Source of the DNA: Dolomedes plantarius
Lineage: Eukaryota > Arthropoda > Arachnida > Araneae > Dolomedidae
Length of the DNA stretch: 64,000 nt
Assembly: GCA_907164885.2 (NCBI GenBank)
Contig: OU015493.1
Location: 217,442,459 to 217,506,458, forward strand
Reading direction: 5' to 3'
Both the position numbers and the translations under genes were made by a program. The notes beneath the pieces are model-generated. The model had not been told where the DNA came from. It worked only from the letters and a program-made list of their open reading frames with translations, and searched no databases. Every line of letters starts with the position of its first letter. Positions within the stretch are counted from its first letter, which is position 1. This document shows positions 1-11,715 of this stretch, piece after piece.

Positions 1-350
1 CTGCCCCATTCCCTGGGAATATTTGAGAACGATCTGAATATGAGGTATAAAACAGGAAATCCAACGTAAATAAAGCACAAATAGCAGTAAGGTGCAATTT
101 TGCATACGGGCCGTTTCGAAGCTGCAAACGAGCTTCTTCATCAGTGCAAAGAACTTAGTGGCAGCTCAAAAAGGCCGAAAACTAAGCGACCAGACAAGTG
201 CGCATGCACTTAAGTACCCGCGCGTGTCGAACGCCCGAAGGCGCTAACAATGCAAGCAAATCACATGGCAGGCTTAGAACCTGTGGTGCGAAGTATCCTA
301 TTTCAAAGACATGACATGTGACTTGGAAACGTAATATGTGAGTGTCCAAC
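1..350. other. Intron sequence after exon 6
   Basis: Continues the transporter gene on the minus strand towards its missing 3' half. Moderately GC-rich, with no further exon, repeat or transposon end that I can support. Confidence 0.4.
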
Positions 351-651
351 CTCCTCATCGGACTCCTCGGCCGGAATGGTGGTGACGCTGGCCATGTAAG
401 ACCTGATGTCCGCCTTCGACTGTCGATACTGCGGCAAATTGACGATACTGCCGCTGTAAAAGATGTCCTTCCTTGTACAGGGGCCTGGCCAAGTTCTTCC
501 TGTTGGAGAGCCTGCGCTGCTGCCGACGGGCTGCTGACCACGACTCCCCGCGGAGGGCTCCCCTGCACAGCGTAATTGTTGTTCGAAGTCGGACAAAGGA
601 TGTTTGTGGAAGCTGGCATGGTCGCCGGCATTGTAAACCGCCTCTGAGTTC
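351..651 (-). CDS. MCT-like transporter exon 6 (loop, frame problem)
   Basis: A very good acceptor, TTATTGTCTTTTCAG|GAACTC, starts the exon at 651. Its 3' half reads KDIFYSGSIVNLPQYRQS and then RSYMASVTTIPAEESDEE, which I recognise as the conserved loop motif of arthropod MCT12/14-like proteins. Entering in phase 0 from exon 5, the 5' half instead ends RKNLARPLYK, and RPLY normally directly precedes the KDIFYSGS motif. The two halves are in different frames, offset by one base near 466-474. An alternative phase-2 entry reads through without a shift. The end is tentative: GAGGAG|GTTGGA, last base 351, is the best of weak donors. The exon is 301 bases, one more than a multiple of three. Confidence 0.65.
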
Positions 652-807
652 CTGAAAAGACAATAACACTTAGAGAACATGCCCGTTTCAAATAGATCGA
701 TCCGATGTCCGTTGCGGCACCGCAGTTGCGATCAAGCAGTACATAGAGCTGAACTAACCGACTCACACGGACGACGACACGGATTCGCTCGTGTGCACCG
801 AGCTTAT

Positions 808-1213
808 ACGGTTAAAAGAATTTTCGTAGAAATAAAAAGGATTTCTTCAGAGTAGGAAAAGAAAACTGAAGGTGAGTTTTTCAGTCCGCATTCAGTTCAT
901 ATTGATTATTTTAACTGCTATTTTTCCTTTTTTTTCCAGCTGAAAAATAAACTCCTGTTTTTGTAATATATTGATCTAATATTGAAACTATTGTTATGGA
1001 ATCAGTAACTGCGTATATGGTTAAAAAAAATTCGTAGAAATAAAAAGAATTTCTTTAGAGTAGGAAAAGAAAAACTGAAGGTGAGTTTTTCAGTCCGCAT
1101 TCAGTTCATATTGATATTTTAACTGCTCTTTTTCTTTCTTTCCAGCTGAAAAATAAACTCCTGTTTTTTGGTAATAATATAGATCTAATATTGAAACTAC
1201 TGTTAGGATTTGT
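808..1213. repeat. Tandem duplication, about 206-bp unit, two copies
   Basis: Two adjacent copies, about 809-1014 and 1015-1213, share long near-identical blocks, including TCAGTCCGCATTCAGTTCAT and GCTGAAAAATAAACTCCTGT. They differ by small indels in A and T runs, so the duplication is not brand new. Each unit carries GGTGAGTTTT and, about 70 bases on, a pyrimidine tract with CCAGCTG, which resembles a mini-intron on the plus strand. No coding frame supports real splicing. Confidence 0.8.
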
Positions 1214-1523
1214 AATTCAGTATAAATAAGTATCCGTGATTGAAGTCATATTTACCTCAAGATAATTTAAAGGAAATCCTTTTATTATAAATGAAGCAGT
1301 TTTTATGTATTCTCTGCATAAACGTCCATAAAGATCATTCGATGTTTTCAAGTGATACAGTTATCGGTCCAGTCTATATGATTTGTACGCAAATAGTAAT
1401 TTGCCTAAAAATTACCTTAAATCCTTTTCATTTGTGATTACTTCCGATTGAGACAAATCTAAGTAAAGAATTCAGGAACAAATCTTTGGCATCTGGATCG
1501 AAATAGAACAATTTACCTACAAG

Positions 1524-1616
1524 GTACTTTGGGATTATCCCGTCGACCATTTTCGTACTCTGGGATTATCCCGTGTACCATTTTCGTAATTTGGGATTAT
1601 CCCGTCGACCATTTTC
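1524..1616 (+). repeat. Three tandem 31-bp units at Merlin left end
   Basis: Units occupy 1524-1554, 1555-1585 and 1586-1616. Each contains GGGATTATCCCG, itself a palindrome, and ends CCATTTTC. They are direct copies of the element's terminal repeat with a few substitutions and no spacers. Confidence 0.85.
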
Positions 1617-1865
1617 GCGAAACCCGATTCATTTTCACCAAAAGGTAGCTTTTGCGCCAATAACCGCAAATTTAATCACATTTACTGTGTAATCCTTGAC
1701 TACGCGAGTAGTGTTCTTAGGTTGTTGAAATATACTGTTTTTTTTTACTCCGCTGCAAAATGATTCGAATTTGAAATTTGCCTAGCACCGAGCAGAGTAC
1801 AGTGGCATATTTTCAAGAGTATAGAATCATTTCTTCTAAGAAATTCTAAGTATTCTTCCATAACA

Positions 1866-2251
1866 ATGGATGTTTGGGGGACTGTGAAGAGAGACCAACG
1901 AGTTTTTCATCGTAAAGGTTCCAAATCGAAATGAAACAACTCTCATGGCTGAAATAAAGAACAACATTTTAGAAGGAACTACAATTTTCTCAGACTCGTG
2001 GAAAAGTTACAAAACTGATGAATTGGAAGCAGCTGGAATCCAACATTTTAAAGTGAATCACCGATATAATTTTGTGGATCCTGAAACTGGTGCACATACA
2101 CAAATATAGAACGATTGTGGGTTCCACTATGAACTACCCGAAAACACTTGGATTCGTATTTAAACGAATTTATGTGGCGGCGACTGCACAAGGATAATGA
2201 CTTGTTTGTTTGCGCTTTAAAAGCTATCAAGGATTTTTGGCCGCCGAATTG
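1866..2251 (+). pseudogene. ISXO2-like (Merlin) transposase remnant
   Basis: Reading frames on the plus strand give WMFGGL, stop, RETNEFFIVKVPNR, then TIFSDSWKSYKT and HFKVNHRYNFVDPETGAHTQ, and in shifted frames IERLW and NEFMWRRLHKDNDLF. These match the ISXO2-like transposase motif order (WxFGGIER, SDxWxxY, VNHxxxFVDPxTGAHTQxIE, FMWRR). The catalytic Asp of SDSW and the Glu of IERLW are present, but stops and at least two frameshifts break the protein, so it is inactive. The N-terminal third was not found. Confidence 0.75.
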
Positions 2252-2577
2252 ATTGATAATAATGTATATGGTTAGATTTAAGAATAATTCAATGTGTAAT
2301 TATAAAAAATAGAGGTTTTTACTTTGTTTTGATTCTTTTTATTAATAATGTGTTTTAATAATATTATTGTATTAATAATAAATTTAATGTGTTTAGAATG
2401 TTATTTGGAAAATTGCTTTTCATTATGATGGCGCCAAAGGATTTGCGCATTTTCGCGAGCGTTGACAGGTCGACGGAATAATCCTAAAGTACCAAATAGG
2501 GGAGTAAATTAAAAGAATATTTAAGTATGGTGAAGCTGCAAACGTAGGTTCATATCAGCTTTGTTTATATACATATG

Positions 2578-2757
2578 TGGGCTTATAAAACGTATTTGGC
2601 TCTCTTGATGCATCCATGAGCTCCAGATCTTATAGACCAAGATTTTGGGGTAAATCCCATAATATTTTTGTCTCAGTCATGTGATTTACCCCAAAATCTT
2701 TGTCAATAAGATCTGGAGCTCATGGATACACCGAGAGAGCCAAATATGTTTTATAAG
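2578..2757. repeat. Foldback (hairpin) element, about 75-bp arms
   Basis: Left arm about 2578-2655 and right arm about 2686-2757 are inverted copies, sharing CATGAGCTCCAGATCTTAT and GATTTTGGGGTAAAT, around a 30-bp loop. A few mismatches (such as CTCTTGATGCAT against CTCTCGGTGTAT) show it is old. No coding content. Its family is unknown to me. Confidence 0.75.
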
Positions 2758-3389
2758 CACGCGTGACGTGTTCGCTATGGATTTTGTTGATGACTCTTTA
2801 AAGCAAACATAGGAAGAATAGGTACGTTCCTCAATCCCTCCACTCTCGGCATCTTGCTTGGGGAAGCGTTTCACACTTTCCAGCAAATTGACGCTTCAGA
2901 AGTTTCCCTTCAGAAAATGGGCTCAAATCTGCCAATGCTTCTTTTTTCCTACGTCCAGGTAAAGTCCACTTCCCCACGGACAGTCCAGTAGAGATGAACT
3001 CGATTATAAAAATTGACCACTGATAAGTGCCGGAGGCAGAGTGACTCGCGTCTGTAGCATTCTTTAAACCAGTGGTGCGTAACTTTTTCGACCGTCACCC
3101 ACTTTCTTTGCATAAAAAAACACCTCCACCCCCAATGAAAATGTTTTCTTCGAAACACAATTTTAAAAAAATATATATGAAAATGTTAATAAAAAATAGA
3201 AAAAAAGGAAATTAATTGTACATTTTGGGTACATATGTTTATTTTACATAATAACAATAAAAAAGTCTCGCTTACCATCTGCACTTGTTTAGGGTAAAAC
3301 TGTATGACACCTTATTTAACAGTGTCATATCATATTTTAACATATAAAAATTAAAAAATTAAAAATTGTAATTTTAGAAAATTACAAAT

Positions 3390-3443
3390 ATCTATTGGCG
3401 CAACGCCAATAGATGGCGCTGCGCCAATAGATATCTATTGGCG
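3390..3443. repeat. Two adjacent short hairpins
   Basis: ATCTATTGGCG and its inverse flank a 3-base loop (3390-3414), and 8 bases on a perfect 22-bp palindrome built from the same arms lies at 3422-3443. The arrangement looks like repeated inversion or duplication of one 11-bp word. Confidence 0.75.
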
Positions 3444-3563
3444 GCGACCAAATGTGAGACACATTTTTAACACTGAGCTACTCTTCCTTCTGTAGGTTCA
3501 TGAGTAAACATTAGGCTTTTGCAAAATGAAAACGGCCCTTCCGCAGGACCCATCTGCCAATAC

Positions 3564-3773
3564 CTTTACGTTGATATGACTGTGGCAGATCTTGATGAGT
3601 GCTGGCTGCACGGGTTTGTCCTCCACGAGTGCGCCCAGCGACGACCCGTCGATGTGCTTCGTGGATCCGGTCACCGACGGGGCCTCCGTGACCACGAGAC
3701 CGGGGACGGTGTCGATCGAGCACCTCAGGTGTTCCTCCGCTCCCAAACTTGGCAACAGAGATGACTTAGGAAC
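3564..3773 (-). CDS. Probable MCT-like transporter exon 5 (central loop)
   Basis: An open minus-strand block with high third-position GC inside AT-rich DNA. From an acceptor ending TTGAATTGAAG|GTTCC it reads VPKSSLLPSLGAEEHL and later TVPGLVVTEAPSVTG, with no stops. Two phase-0 donors lie 6 bases apart: CAAC|GTAAAG (last base 3570) and AAAG|GTATTG (last base 3564). A second possible acceptor lies 9 bases inside, giving a start at 3764. All choices keep phase 0 from exon 4. I do not recognise the peptide by similarity. It is hydrophilic and Ser/Thr-rich, fitting the loop between TM6 and TM7. Confidence 0.6.
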
Positions 3774-3943
3774 CTTCAATTCAAAAAAACGTCACCTTTT
3801 AAACCAAGAAATATTAGAGACATCTTCGACATTTGTATCTCGGAACATAACATGAATGCATTGAAAACCTTCGTCTAGTGACGGGAGAATCTGCCTTCGT
3901 TACTAAGACATTAGATTAATTCCTAAGAAATGATTTATTGCTC

Positions 3944-3945
<2 letters not shown>

Positions 3946-4022
<77 letters not shown>
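3946..4022. repeat. (TA)n microsatellite
   Basis: Uninterrupted TA dinucleotide run of about 38 units. At its right edge TACAGTGGTTCTCTGTTTAA resembles the outer end of a pogo or Tc1-type inverted repeat, but I found no partner end. Confidence 0.95.
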
Positions 4023-5433
<1,411 letters not shown>

Positions 5434-5878
5434 ATATATATATATGTGTGTATTATATGGACAGTGTAATAATAACGCCCCGCCATTATAAATTCTATGC
5501 CATTAATCCTCTACCATTTGCTTTGTAAACGCTTTGTATATTAATATTGTCTTTCTCCGTATGTAATTACTCTGATTTCTGTGTGTCGCTTAGCTGTCGT
5601 AGGGTATATTGCACCATTGTTCATCACGAGGACATATGAAACTAACTTTCGTTTGTATATGTCAAACTGCGCGCTCACTTAGCGTTTGGACAGACAGGAC
5701 GCTGATCACTCTCTCCTGAATGCGTTGTAAATATGAAAATAGCTTTCCTCTATATACATGTCATCTATGTTAAATTGCTTAAGATCCATAATGTGCTGGT
5801 GTTAGTAATTATATTAATCCCATCGAGTGAACTGCCTGATTCGATTTTGTGCCGTTGCAGCCGACTACCACTTTTTAT

Positions 5879-6325
5879 CATGTTTTTATTAACTTGCTTT
5901 CTTGTGCGTTTGTGTGTTTGTGTGTTTGCGTGTGTGTTTGTCCAGTACAAATCTTGCGATCGATTTTTTAACTAACTTTCCGACTAGCTAGACATTTGAA
6001 ACTTTTAAAATAGCTCAGAACACGATGACAATGCATTTTTTAATACTTTTAGCCATCTTTAAGCAGAATTAAATTAATTTTCAATTAATTTCAGTTAATT
6101 TTGCTTTGTAGACTGGTGCAGCCATCTATCGGCCGGAACGGGAACGAAAAGTTAAATGCAAGTTAACTTCCAATTAACTTCATTTTCTTTCAAGTTGATG
6201 GGATAATTCATCAAAAAAATTTTTTTTAAAGTATCTATTAATACATAGAATTGTCAAGTTTATATGATTCAACAAAAAATTTAAAAACATGGTACATAAA
6301 AATTTCCTTTTATCTTGTAATTATT
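5879..6325 (+). repeat. Interspersed repeat family R, copy 1
   Basis: First of five copies of a non-coding sequence of about 390-470 bp. Shared landmarks are TTTTTATTAACTTGCTTTCT at the start, TTCCCGACTAGCTAGACATT, GCTCAGAACACGATG, GTGCAGCCATCT and the end TTTTTATCTTGTAATTAT. I see no terminal inverted repeat, A-tail, tRNA boxes or coding frame, so the class is unknown. Confidence 0.8.
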
Positions 6326-6700
6326 TTTTCGCCGAGGACAAACGCTAAGACATCAAACAAGACATCCTCATTTAGTCTGCCTGTATCGCGTATTACCAAC
6401 CATGCAAGCGGTCATGCGAACTCCACCATTCGAGCTTTCTGTCTAATTTAAGTGCAATTATTTATCTGCGTTAGATACGCGTACTTAAATTAAATAAGTA
6501 TGTGTTCCAGTAGGCAGGATCCACCATTGGCATGTTATCATTTTAATCTCTGTAAGGGTTAAAAGGATTGGAATCTCGCAGTGTTGTCTATAGAGTATTT
6601 TGTTGTCGCGAAAGTTCTTCCGCATAGTCGCATTCGAATAAAAAATTATCGCTCCTGTCTATTCCTTTGTTTTTTCTCTCTTCTGTCTACAATGTACATT

Positions 6701-9036
6701 AGGGTGGGTCGAAAAAAAAAATATTTTTTTTTCGGAACGCTTTAGTGCGGAAAAGTTGCCCATTGTAAAAAGAAGAAAAACGGCATAAAAAAATTAAAAT
6801 CGGTTAACATCTTCCATTCGCGCATCGTACTTGAAGTTTATGAAAAATTGCAAAAATCACGATTTTTTTGCAATTTTTTTTTCTGTTTGTTAAAACTTTT
6901 AAAATAAACATGCTTTAGCTTTTTATGCTTGTTTTATGGGTTAAATAACCTACATAAATTAAATTCTGATCAATAATCTATTTTTTCTGTTCGCGCAACG
7001 TCTTAGAAAAAACAGAAATTTATCAATATTTTGCAATTTCACTGTGCTGCTCTTCGTTCGTTTTGCTAGAATAAACGCACCAGAATTCACTTGAAATAGG
7101 TTGAACTGGTTTAAACCTCAATTGAAGTCAATTCACATCTACTTTGGAAAGTTGGGGTCTTTTCTTTGACGGACTAAAAGATGATACTTTGTTCGTTGAA
7201 AAATAGAATGCCAAGTAAGTTTGCAGGAATGGGAAAGAAAAACACTATTCTCTTATTCAGGAACCTGGATCAACTTATATTGAATATGTATCTCCTTCCT
7301 CGAGTGTATCAAACGATTTAACACATAGCATTATTTCTCGTTTGTCTGAACTATCAATATCACTAGAAAAGCTACAAGTAGTAGGGTGTAATGGCAATGT
7401 AACCAACTCTGGATGGAAGAACGGTGCTATCCACCGACTAGAAAATCATGTAGGACGCCCGCTACAGTGGTGCATAAGCCTCCTGCATTTTAAGGAGCTT
7501 CCTTTTCGCCACATTTTCCAACGTATTGACGGTCAAACTGCAGGACCTAATTCTTTTAGTGGGTCGATCGGGCAGCAGCTCACTTGCTGTGAAAAACTCC
7601 CTGTGGTTCATCATGAACCCATAGATTGTTCGATTCCTGATATAGACAGGAATTTGTTGAGCAAAGACCAACAGTATTTGTTTGACATTTCAAATGCATT
7701 CACCTTGGGACAATGTCCAGAAGACTTGGCAAATAGGGACCCTGTCCTTTGTCCCATACGGCTAACTGCGGCCAACCGAATCCTTAGGTTTTATATAAGT
7801 TCATCAGATCCATCCGGAAACTTAGAAGAAATAGTTGGCTTCATCTTGAAATCATATATGGCTATGTGGTTTACCATAAAAATTTTACTGACGAACGAAA
7901 ACATGTCTTTCAAGCAATCCAAACATCACGGTTTTTATCCGACGAATTACTTCAAGTTGTCGATCCAGTAATTCAACGAAATGCATTCTTTGCGCACCCA
8001 GAGAATGTTCTGTTGGCAATGCTTGTTGAGGAAACATATTCTGAATATGTTGAAAGAGAACATATTCGGGAGCTTGGTGACAGAAGGATCTTAAAAGCAA
8101 GACAAACAGTCCCAAATAAGAAGACCGATAGAAATTTCGTACCACCAAAGATAAACTTTCAAGCTTCCGATTACATTGAAATTGTTAATTGGAATTCTTG
8201 TGTGGTGTATCCTCCCCCAATGGTGCGGAACCTAAGTGAAGATGATATTAAATCATTCATCAATTCTGATACTATGCCAATGAGAGAAATACTAAAGTTT
8301 CCCGGTCACACCCAGGCTGTGGAGAGGTGCGTCAAAATTGTGACAAAAGCCTCGAATAAAGTATGTGGACACGCAGCTAGAGATGGCTATAACCGAGCAA
8401 CACGTACATCCATCTGTTATGCATCGAGTCTACATCTGTTATGCATCATTTCTCAAAAAAATCAGACGTTAAATACGTATAGATATAAAAAAGAAAAAGA
8501 AAAAAAACAGAGTAAGCCAAATAATCCTACTCTATGGAAAATCTTTGTAAATAGATGTAAATATAATGTAAACACCACACCCAACAATTGGATGGTTGGT
8601 TGGGTAGATTGTGGATGGAACTCGAGGTGCAACCATCTCCGCGTGGTGAGTTCTGGGTCGTTTTGTTCTAGCAAATCGAGCGAAGAGTTGCACAGTGAAA
8701 ATTGCGAAAAATTGCTAAATTTCTGTTTTTTTCAAAGACGTTGCGCGAACAGAAAAAATTAGATTTATGATCAGCATTTAATTTATTTAGATCAATTAAA
8801 CCATATAACAAGTATAAAAAGCTAAAGCATGTTTATTTTCAAAATTTTAACCAACAGAAAAAAATTGCGAAAATATCGTGATTTTTGCAATTTTTCATAA
8901 ACTTCAAGTACGATGCGCGAATGAAGATGTTAACCGATTTTAATTTTTTTATGCCGTTTTTTTCTTATTACAATAGGCAACTTTTCCGCACTAAGGCGTT
9001 TCGGAAAAAAATTATTTATTTTTATCGACCCACCCT
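6701..9036 (+). mobile_element. Unclassified DNA transposon, long TIRs, 9-bp TSD
   Basis: A 2336-bp element flanked by ATGTACATT at 6692-6700 and 9037-9045. Ends begin AGGGTGGGTCGA and are inverted repeats over about 380 bp (left to about 7080, right from about 8660) with scattered mismatches. The interior encodes a broken transposase on the plus strand. If the end is instead taken as TAGGG, the duplication is 7 bp, so its length is 7-9 bp. Long TIRs with a 7-9 bp duplication recall Mutator-like elements, but the protein does not look like a classical MULE transposase to me. Confidence 0.8.
7150..8410 (+). pseudogene. Transposase-like pseudogene of the 6701-9036 element
   Basis: Pieces in order on the plus strand: FFDGLKDDTLFVEK then a stop (about 7158-7203); EPGSTYIEYVSPSS (from about 7261); a long frame to about 7900 with KLQVVGCNGN, RPLQWCISLLHFKELPFRH, DGQTAGPNSFSGSIG and TAANRILRFYISS; then, after a frameshift near 7895, RKHVFQAIQTSRFL, VVDPVIQRNAFFAHPENVLL, RELGDRRILKAR and FPGHTQAVERCVKIVTKAS. 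I recall this motif series from many uncharacterised arthropod and cnidarian proteins, where the first motif reads GCDG rather than GCNG. If that Asp is catalytic, this copy has lost it as well as its frame. Function as a transposase is inferred from the flanking inverted repeats. Confidence 0.65.
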
Positions 9037-9089
9037 ATGTACATTGATATCATACCTGCCTCTGACAAAGCCGATACGGCGTTTTTGTA

Positions 9090-9685
9090 CAGGGTGTTTT
9101 AAAAAGAATCACCCGATTTGAAATGAGCATATTATGAAAAATATTGAACCTAGAAACTTAAAATTAATTGTATATTGCATGGCTAATCATAAAGTTTTTT
9201 TTTTTTTTTTCTGCTACACAAACCAAATTAAAGGTGCTCAATATGCCCACCTTTGGAGATGCAAGACATATTTCTATACGATAGGCAAATTCGTCCCATA
9301 CTTTTGCGAGCATGTCTGTATACACTGCTTCCACGATTGTTATGTGTACCACAGACAACCCGTGTCTTGGAATTGTTTATACCGTCGCCTAATGCTCTAA
9401 GAGCTAGGAACTTGAATCTACCAGGGTTTTGTCGACGAAAATCACGCTGAACTGCTGTTACGGACTCACACTTCGCAAAGCGTAGAACGGAAAATCATTT
9501 CTGTTGTGCAGTCGCCATCTTTACTGAAGTGGCGGACGAAAGAAGAGCGTTAGCGCTACTTGTCGGCAACTGCGTGAAACTCGAGATTTTCCTCTTTCTG
9601 CCTATACATTTTTCGATCAAAACGCATTAAAAAATGAATAGTTATGATTTTTTTTAAATCGGATGATTCTTTTTGAAACACCCTG
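9090..9685 (-). mobile_element. Mariner/Tc-type deletion derivative
   Basis: A 596-bp element with TA on both sides (9088-9089, 9686-9687) and imperfect 29-bp inverted repeats starting CAGGGTGTTT. The minus strand keeps a C-terminal transposase scrap reading VYTDMLAKVWDEFAYRIEIC (about 9270-9330), like the end of mariner/Tc3-type transposases. The rest of the gene is deleted. It lies only 44 bases after the previous element's target duplication. Confidence 0.7.
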
Positions 9686-9687
9686 TA

Positions 9688-11478
9688 GAATAATGTGTAT
9701 TGAAACGCTGCTGGCGGTTGCCGAGACAGCCGCGAAGTTACATTTTGCCGAGTGGCAGCTGAGAGTGTCAAGTAACCGCAAAGCACTGTGACAGCTTTGC
9801 GGTCTGAAACAGATAACAATAAACTAATGTGATAAAATTAAAAATAGAATGTAGATTATGTTGTTTCTTTGCAGTTTGGACTTAAAAGACATTTTTATTG
9901 TTAATTTTTATATGTTTAATTTGTGTTCACCAACAGATGGCAGTGTTTCACCTTGTTGGGTTTTTTTTCTTTTTCTGAAGTGGCAACGGTATAATCTTTA
10001 GAATTCAGTTTCAGTAACTTTTACAACTAGCATGTTTCTCTTTCATGTAATTTAAAGCCAAATTTTAAGAAGTGGCTTGTTATGGTTTTCAACAAGAAAA
10101 TATTTTAGCGATGGCTTTGCACAAGGCAGGTCCTCCTATTGGTGAGTTCAAGTAATTGCTTCTAGACGTTTTTGTAAATTTTGGGACCAGTTCTAGATGC
10201 CGCCGAGTGAATCGCTGCCATTTTGCAGCGTTTGTTCCACTCCACATTTACTGGTCGTGAAATTTGGAATAAATAGCTACAAGTGAAATGTATTTTTGAT
10301 TTTAATTAGTTATGATTTGGAATACCTCGCACTGCGGTGACACCATTCTACAAGAAGACTGGAGGTAAGAATGTTTCGTTCGTGTTAAGCTTAATTTATT
10401 TAATTTCCCACGTTGGTTGCATGGCAGTCGGTGCTGGGTTGGTTTGAATAACTCTTTTTAGTTTACCGATTTACATACATTTGGCGCCTCCGCCACTGTC
10501 GGTTGTTTTGACATTACATTATGCACTGTTACTAAACAACTACTGTTTGCCTTATGATCATTTCAATGAAACATTTTAATGAATAATGGCATTTTGGAGC
10601 CCCTTGAATGGATATCACTTTGAACTGTCGCCTAACGAGAGAATAATTTAGAACTGTTGCTGCTGGGCATGAGAATGTGTCGCTTTCTGACAGCGTCATA
10701 TTTACTTCCTACACATGCGTGCGACCAGCGTTTCGACCCTTTCGGTGTACGGAGGCGCAAAACGACGTCTGCAGCGGAAGGAAACGCGACGCTGACGTTT
10801 GAAACGTCTGTCTTGCAGACGACCTGCTCCTTTTCTGTAAATTTCGGCGATCGTGTCTAAACTAAAATACAGATAAAGGACCTGCCTACGCTCCTCTTAC
10901 AAGTCAAAAACATTCCCCTCAGGAATTCCTTTGGTTATTTTAATTACTTTTGCATGCGAATTTCCTCAAACCTTACAGAAATAATTCAGTCGTTGAACTC
11001 ATGAAATCAAACAGGGCTTTGACTGGGTAATCCTCAAGTGCGCCCGGAAAATTAACTAACTACCATTGCCGATGAATATTGGCAGTGGTGGGATTCAACC
11101 GGTTCTGTAGAATCGATACCTAATGTAGGTATCAGTTCTGCGAACCGTTTGCTAGTGAGCGCCAGCTGCATCGTTCACAGGACAAACATTTTTTTAAAAA
11201 ATAAACCTACCCTACACCGGGCGGACGGTCCAGTGCAATCGGAAATGGAAAGGAATCCCACTCCTACACTGCAAAGATTGTTAAGAATAAATCCCATAGC
11301 CTATGATAAAAGCAAAGAAAATGGCAAGCGAGGACGCCAATTAAACAGCAATATGGAAATATCTTCGATAATAGTTTGTCAGGCTTTTCATATTTTAAAA
11401 CTCTTTCTTAAAACAATATCTAGTTTGGTGTGCAATTTTCTTTGTTTTTATTTGAGTAATTAATGCAGGAATTATTAT
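9688..11478. other. Unassigned intron 4 sequence
   Basis: No exon or transposon end that I can pair. 10657-10860 is slightly GC-richer and open on the plus strand, but reads as nothing recognisable. Confidence 0.4.
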
Positions 11479-11715
11479 GGCGACAATGGACCATGAAAAT
11501 CTTTTTTTTATTTATTTATCAACCAATTGCTATGAAATTTTATATACTTATAAAGTGTTGTTTAGAGATGAAAATTCCAAATTAAAAAAAATCAGAATGC
11601 AATTAATTAAGATATTAATTAAAAATCAGTTTGTTAATTACTCTATTTAAAAATGCTCCATGCGCATCCATTTTTGTCTCAGATATCTAATTTTCTCTCT
11701 TAAGCTAGCTCTATA

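Larger units (their letters stand above)
1523..2493 (+). mobile_element. Merlin-type DNA transposon, decayed
   Basis: A 971-bp element bounded by imperfect 26-bp inverted repeats beginning GGTACTTTGGGATTATCCCG; the right copy ends at 2493. The plus strand between them encodes pieces of an ISXO2-like transposase, the family that defines eukaryotic Merlin elements. The left terminal repeat has been amplified into three exact 31-bp tandem units. No clean target duplication is visible: CCTACAA on the left and AAATAGG on the right do not match. Confidence 0.75.

Noticed and set aside
1524..1616. Regularly spaced short repeats as a CRISPR array
   Set aside because: Three contiguous 31-bp copies with no spacers, at a transposon end, in a eukaryotic sequence.
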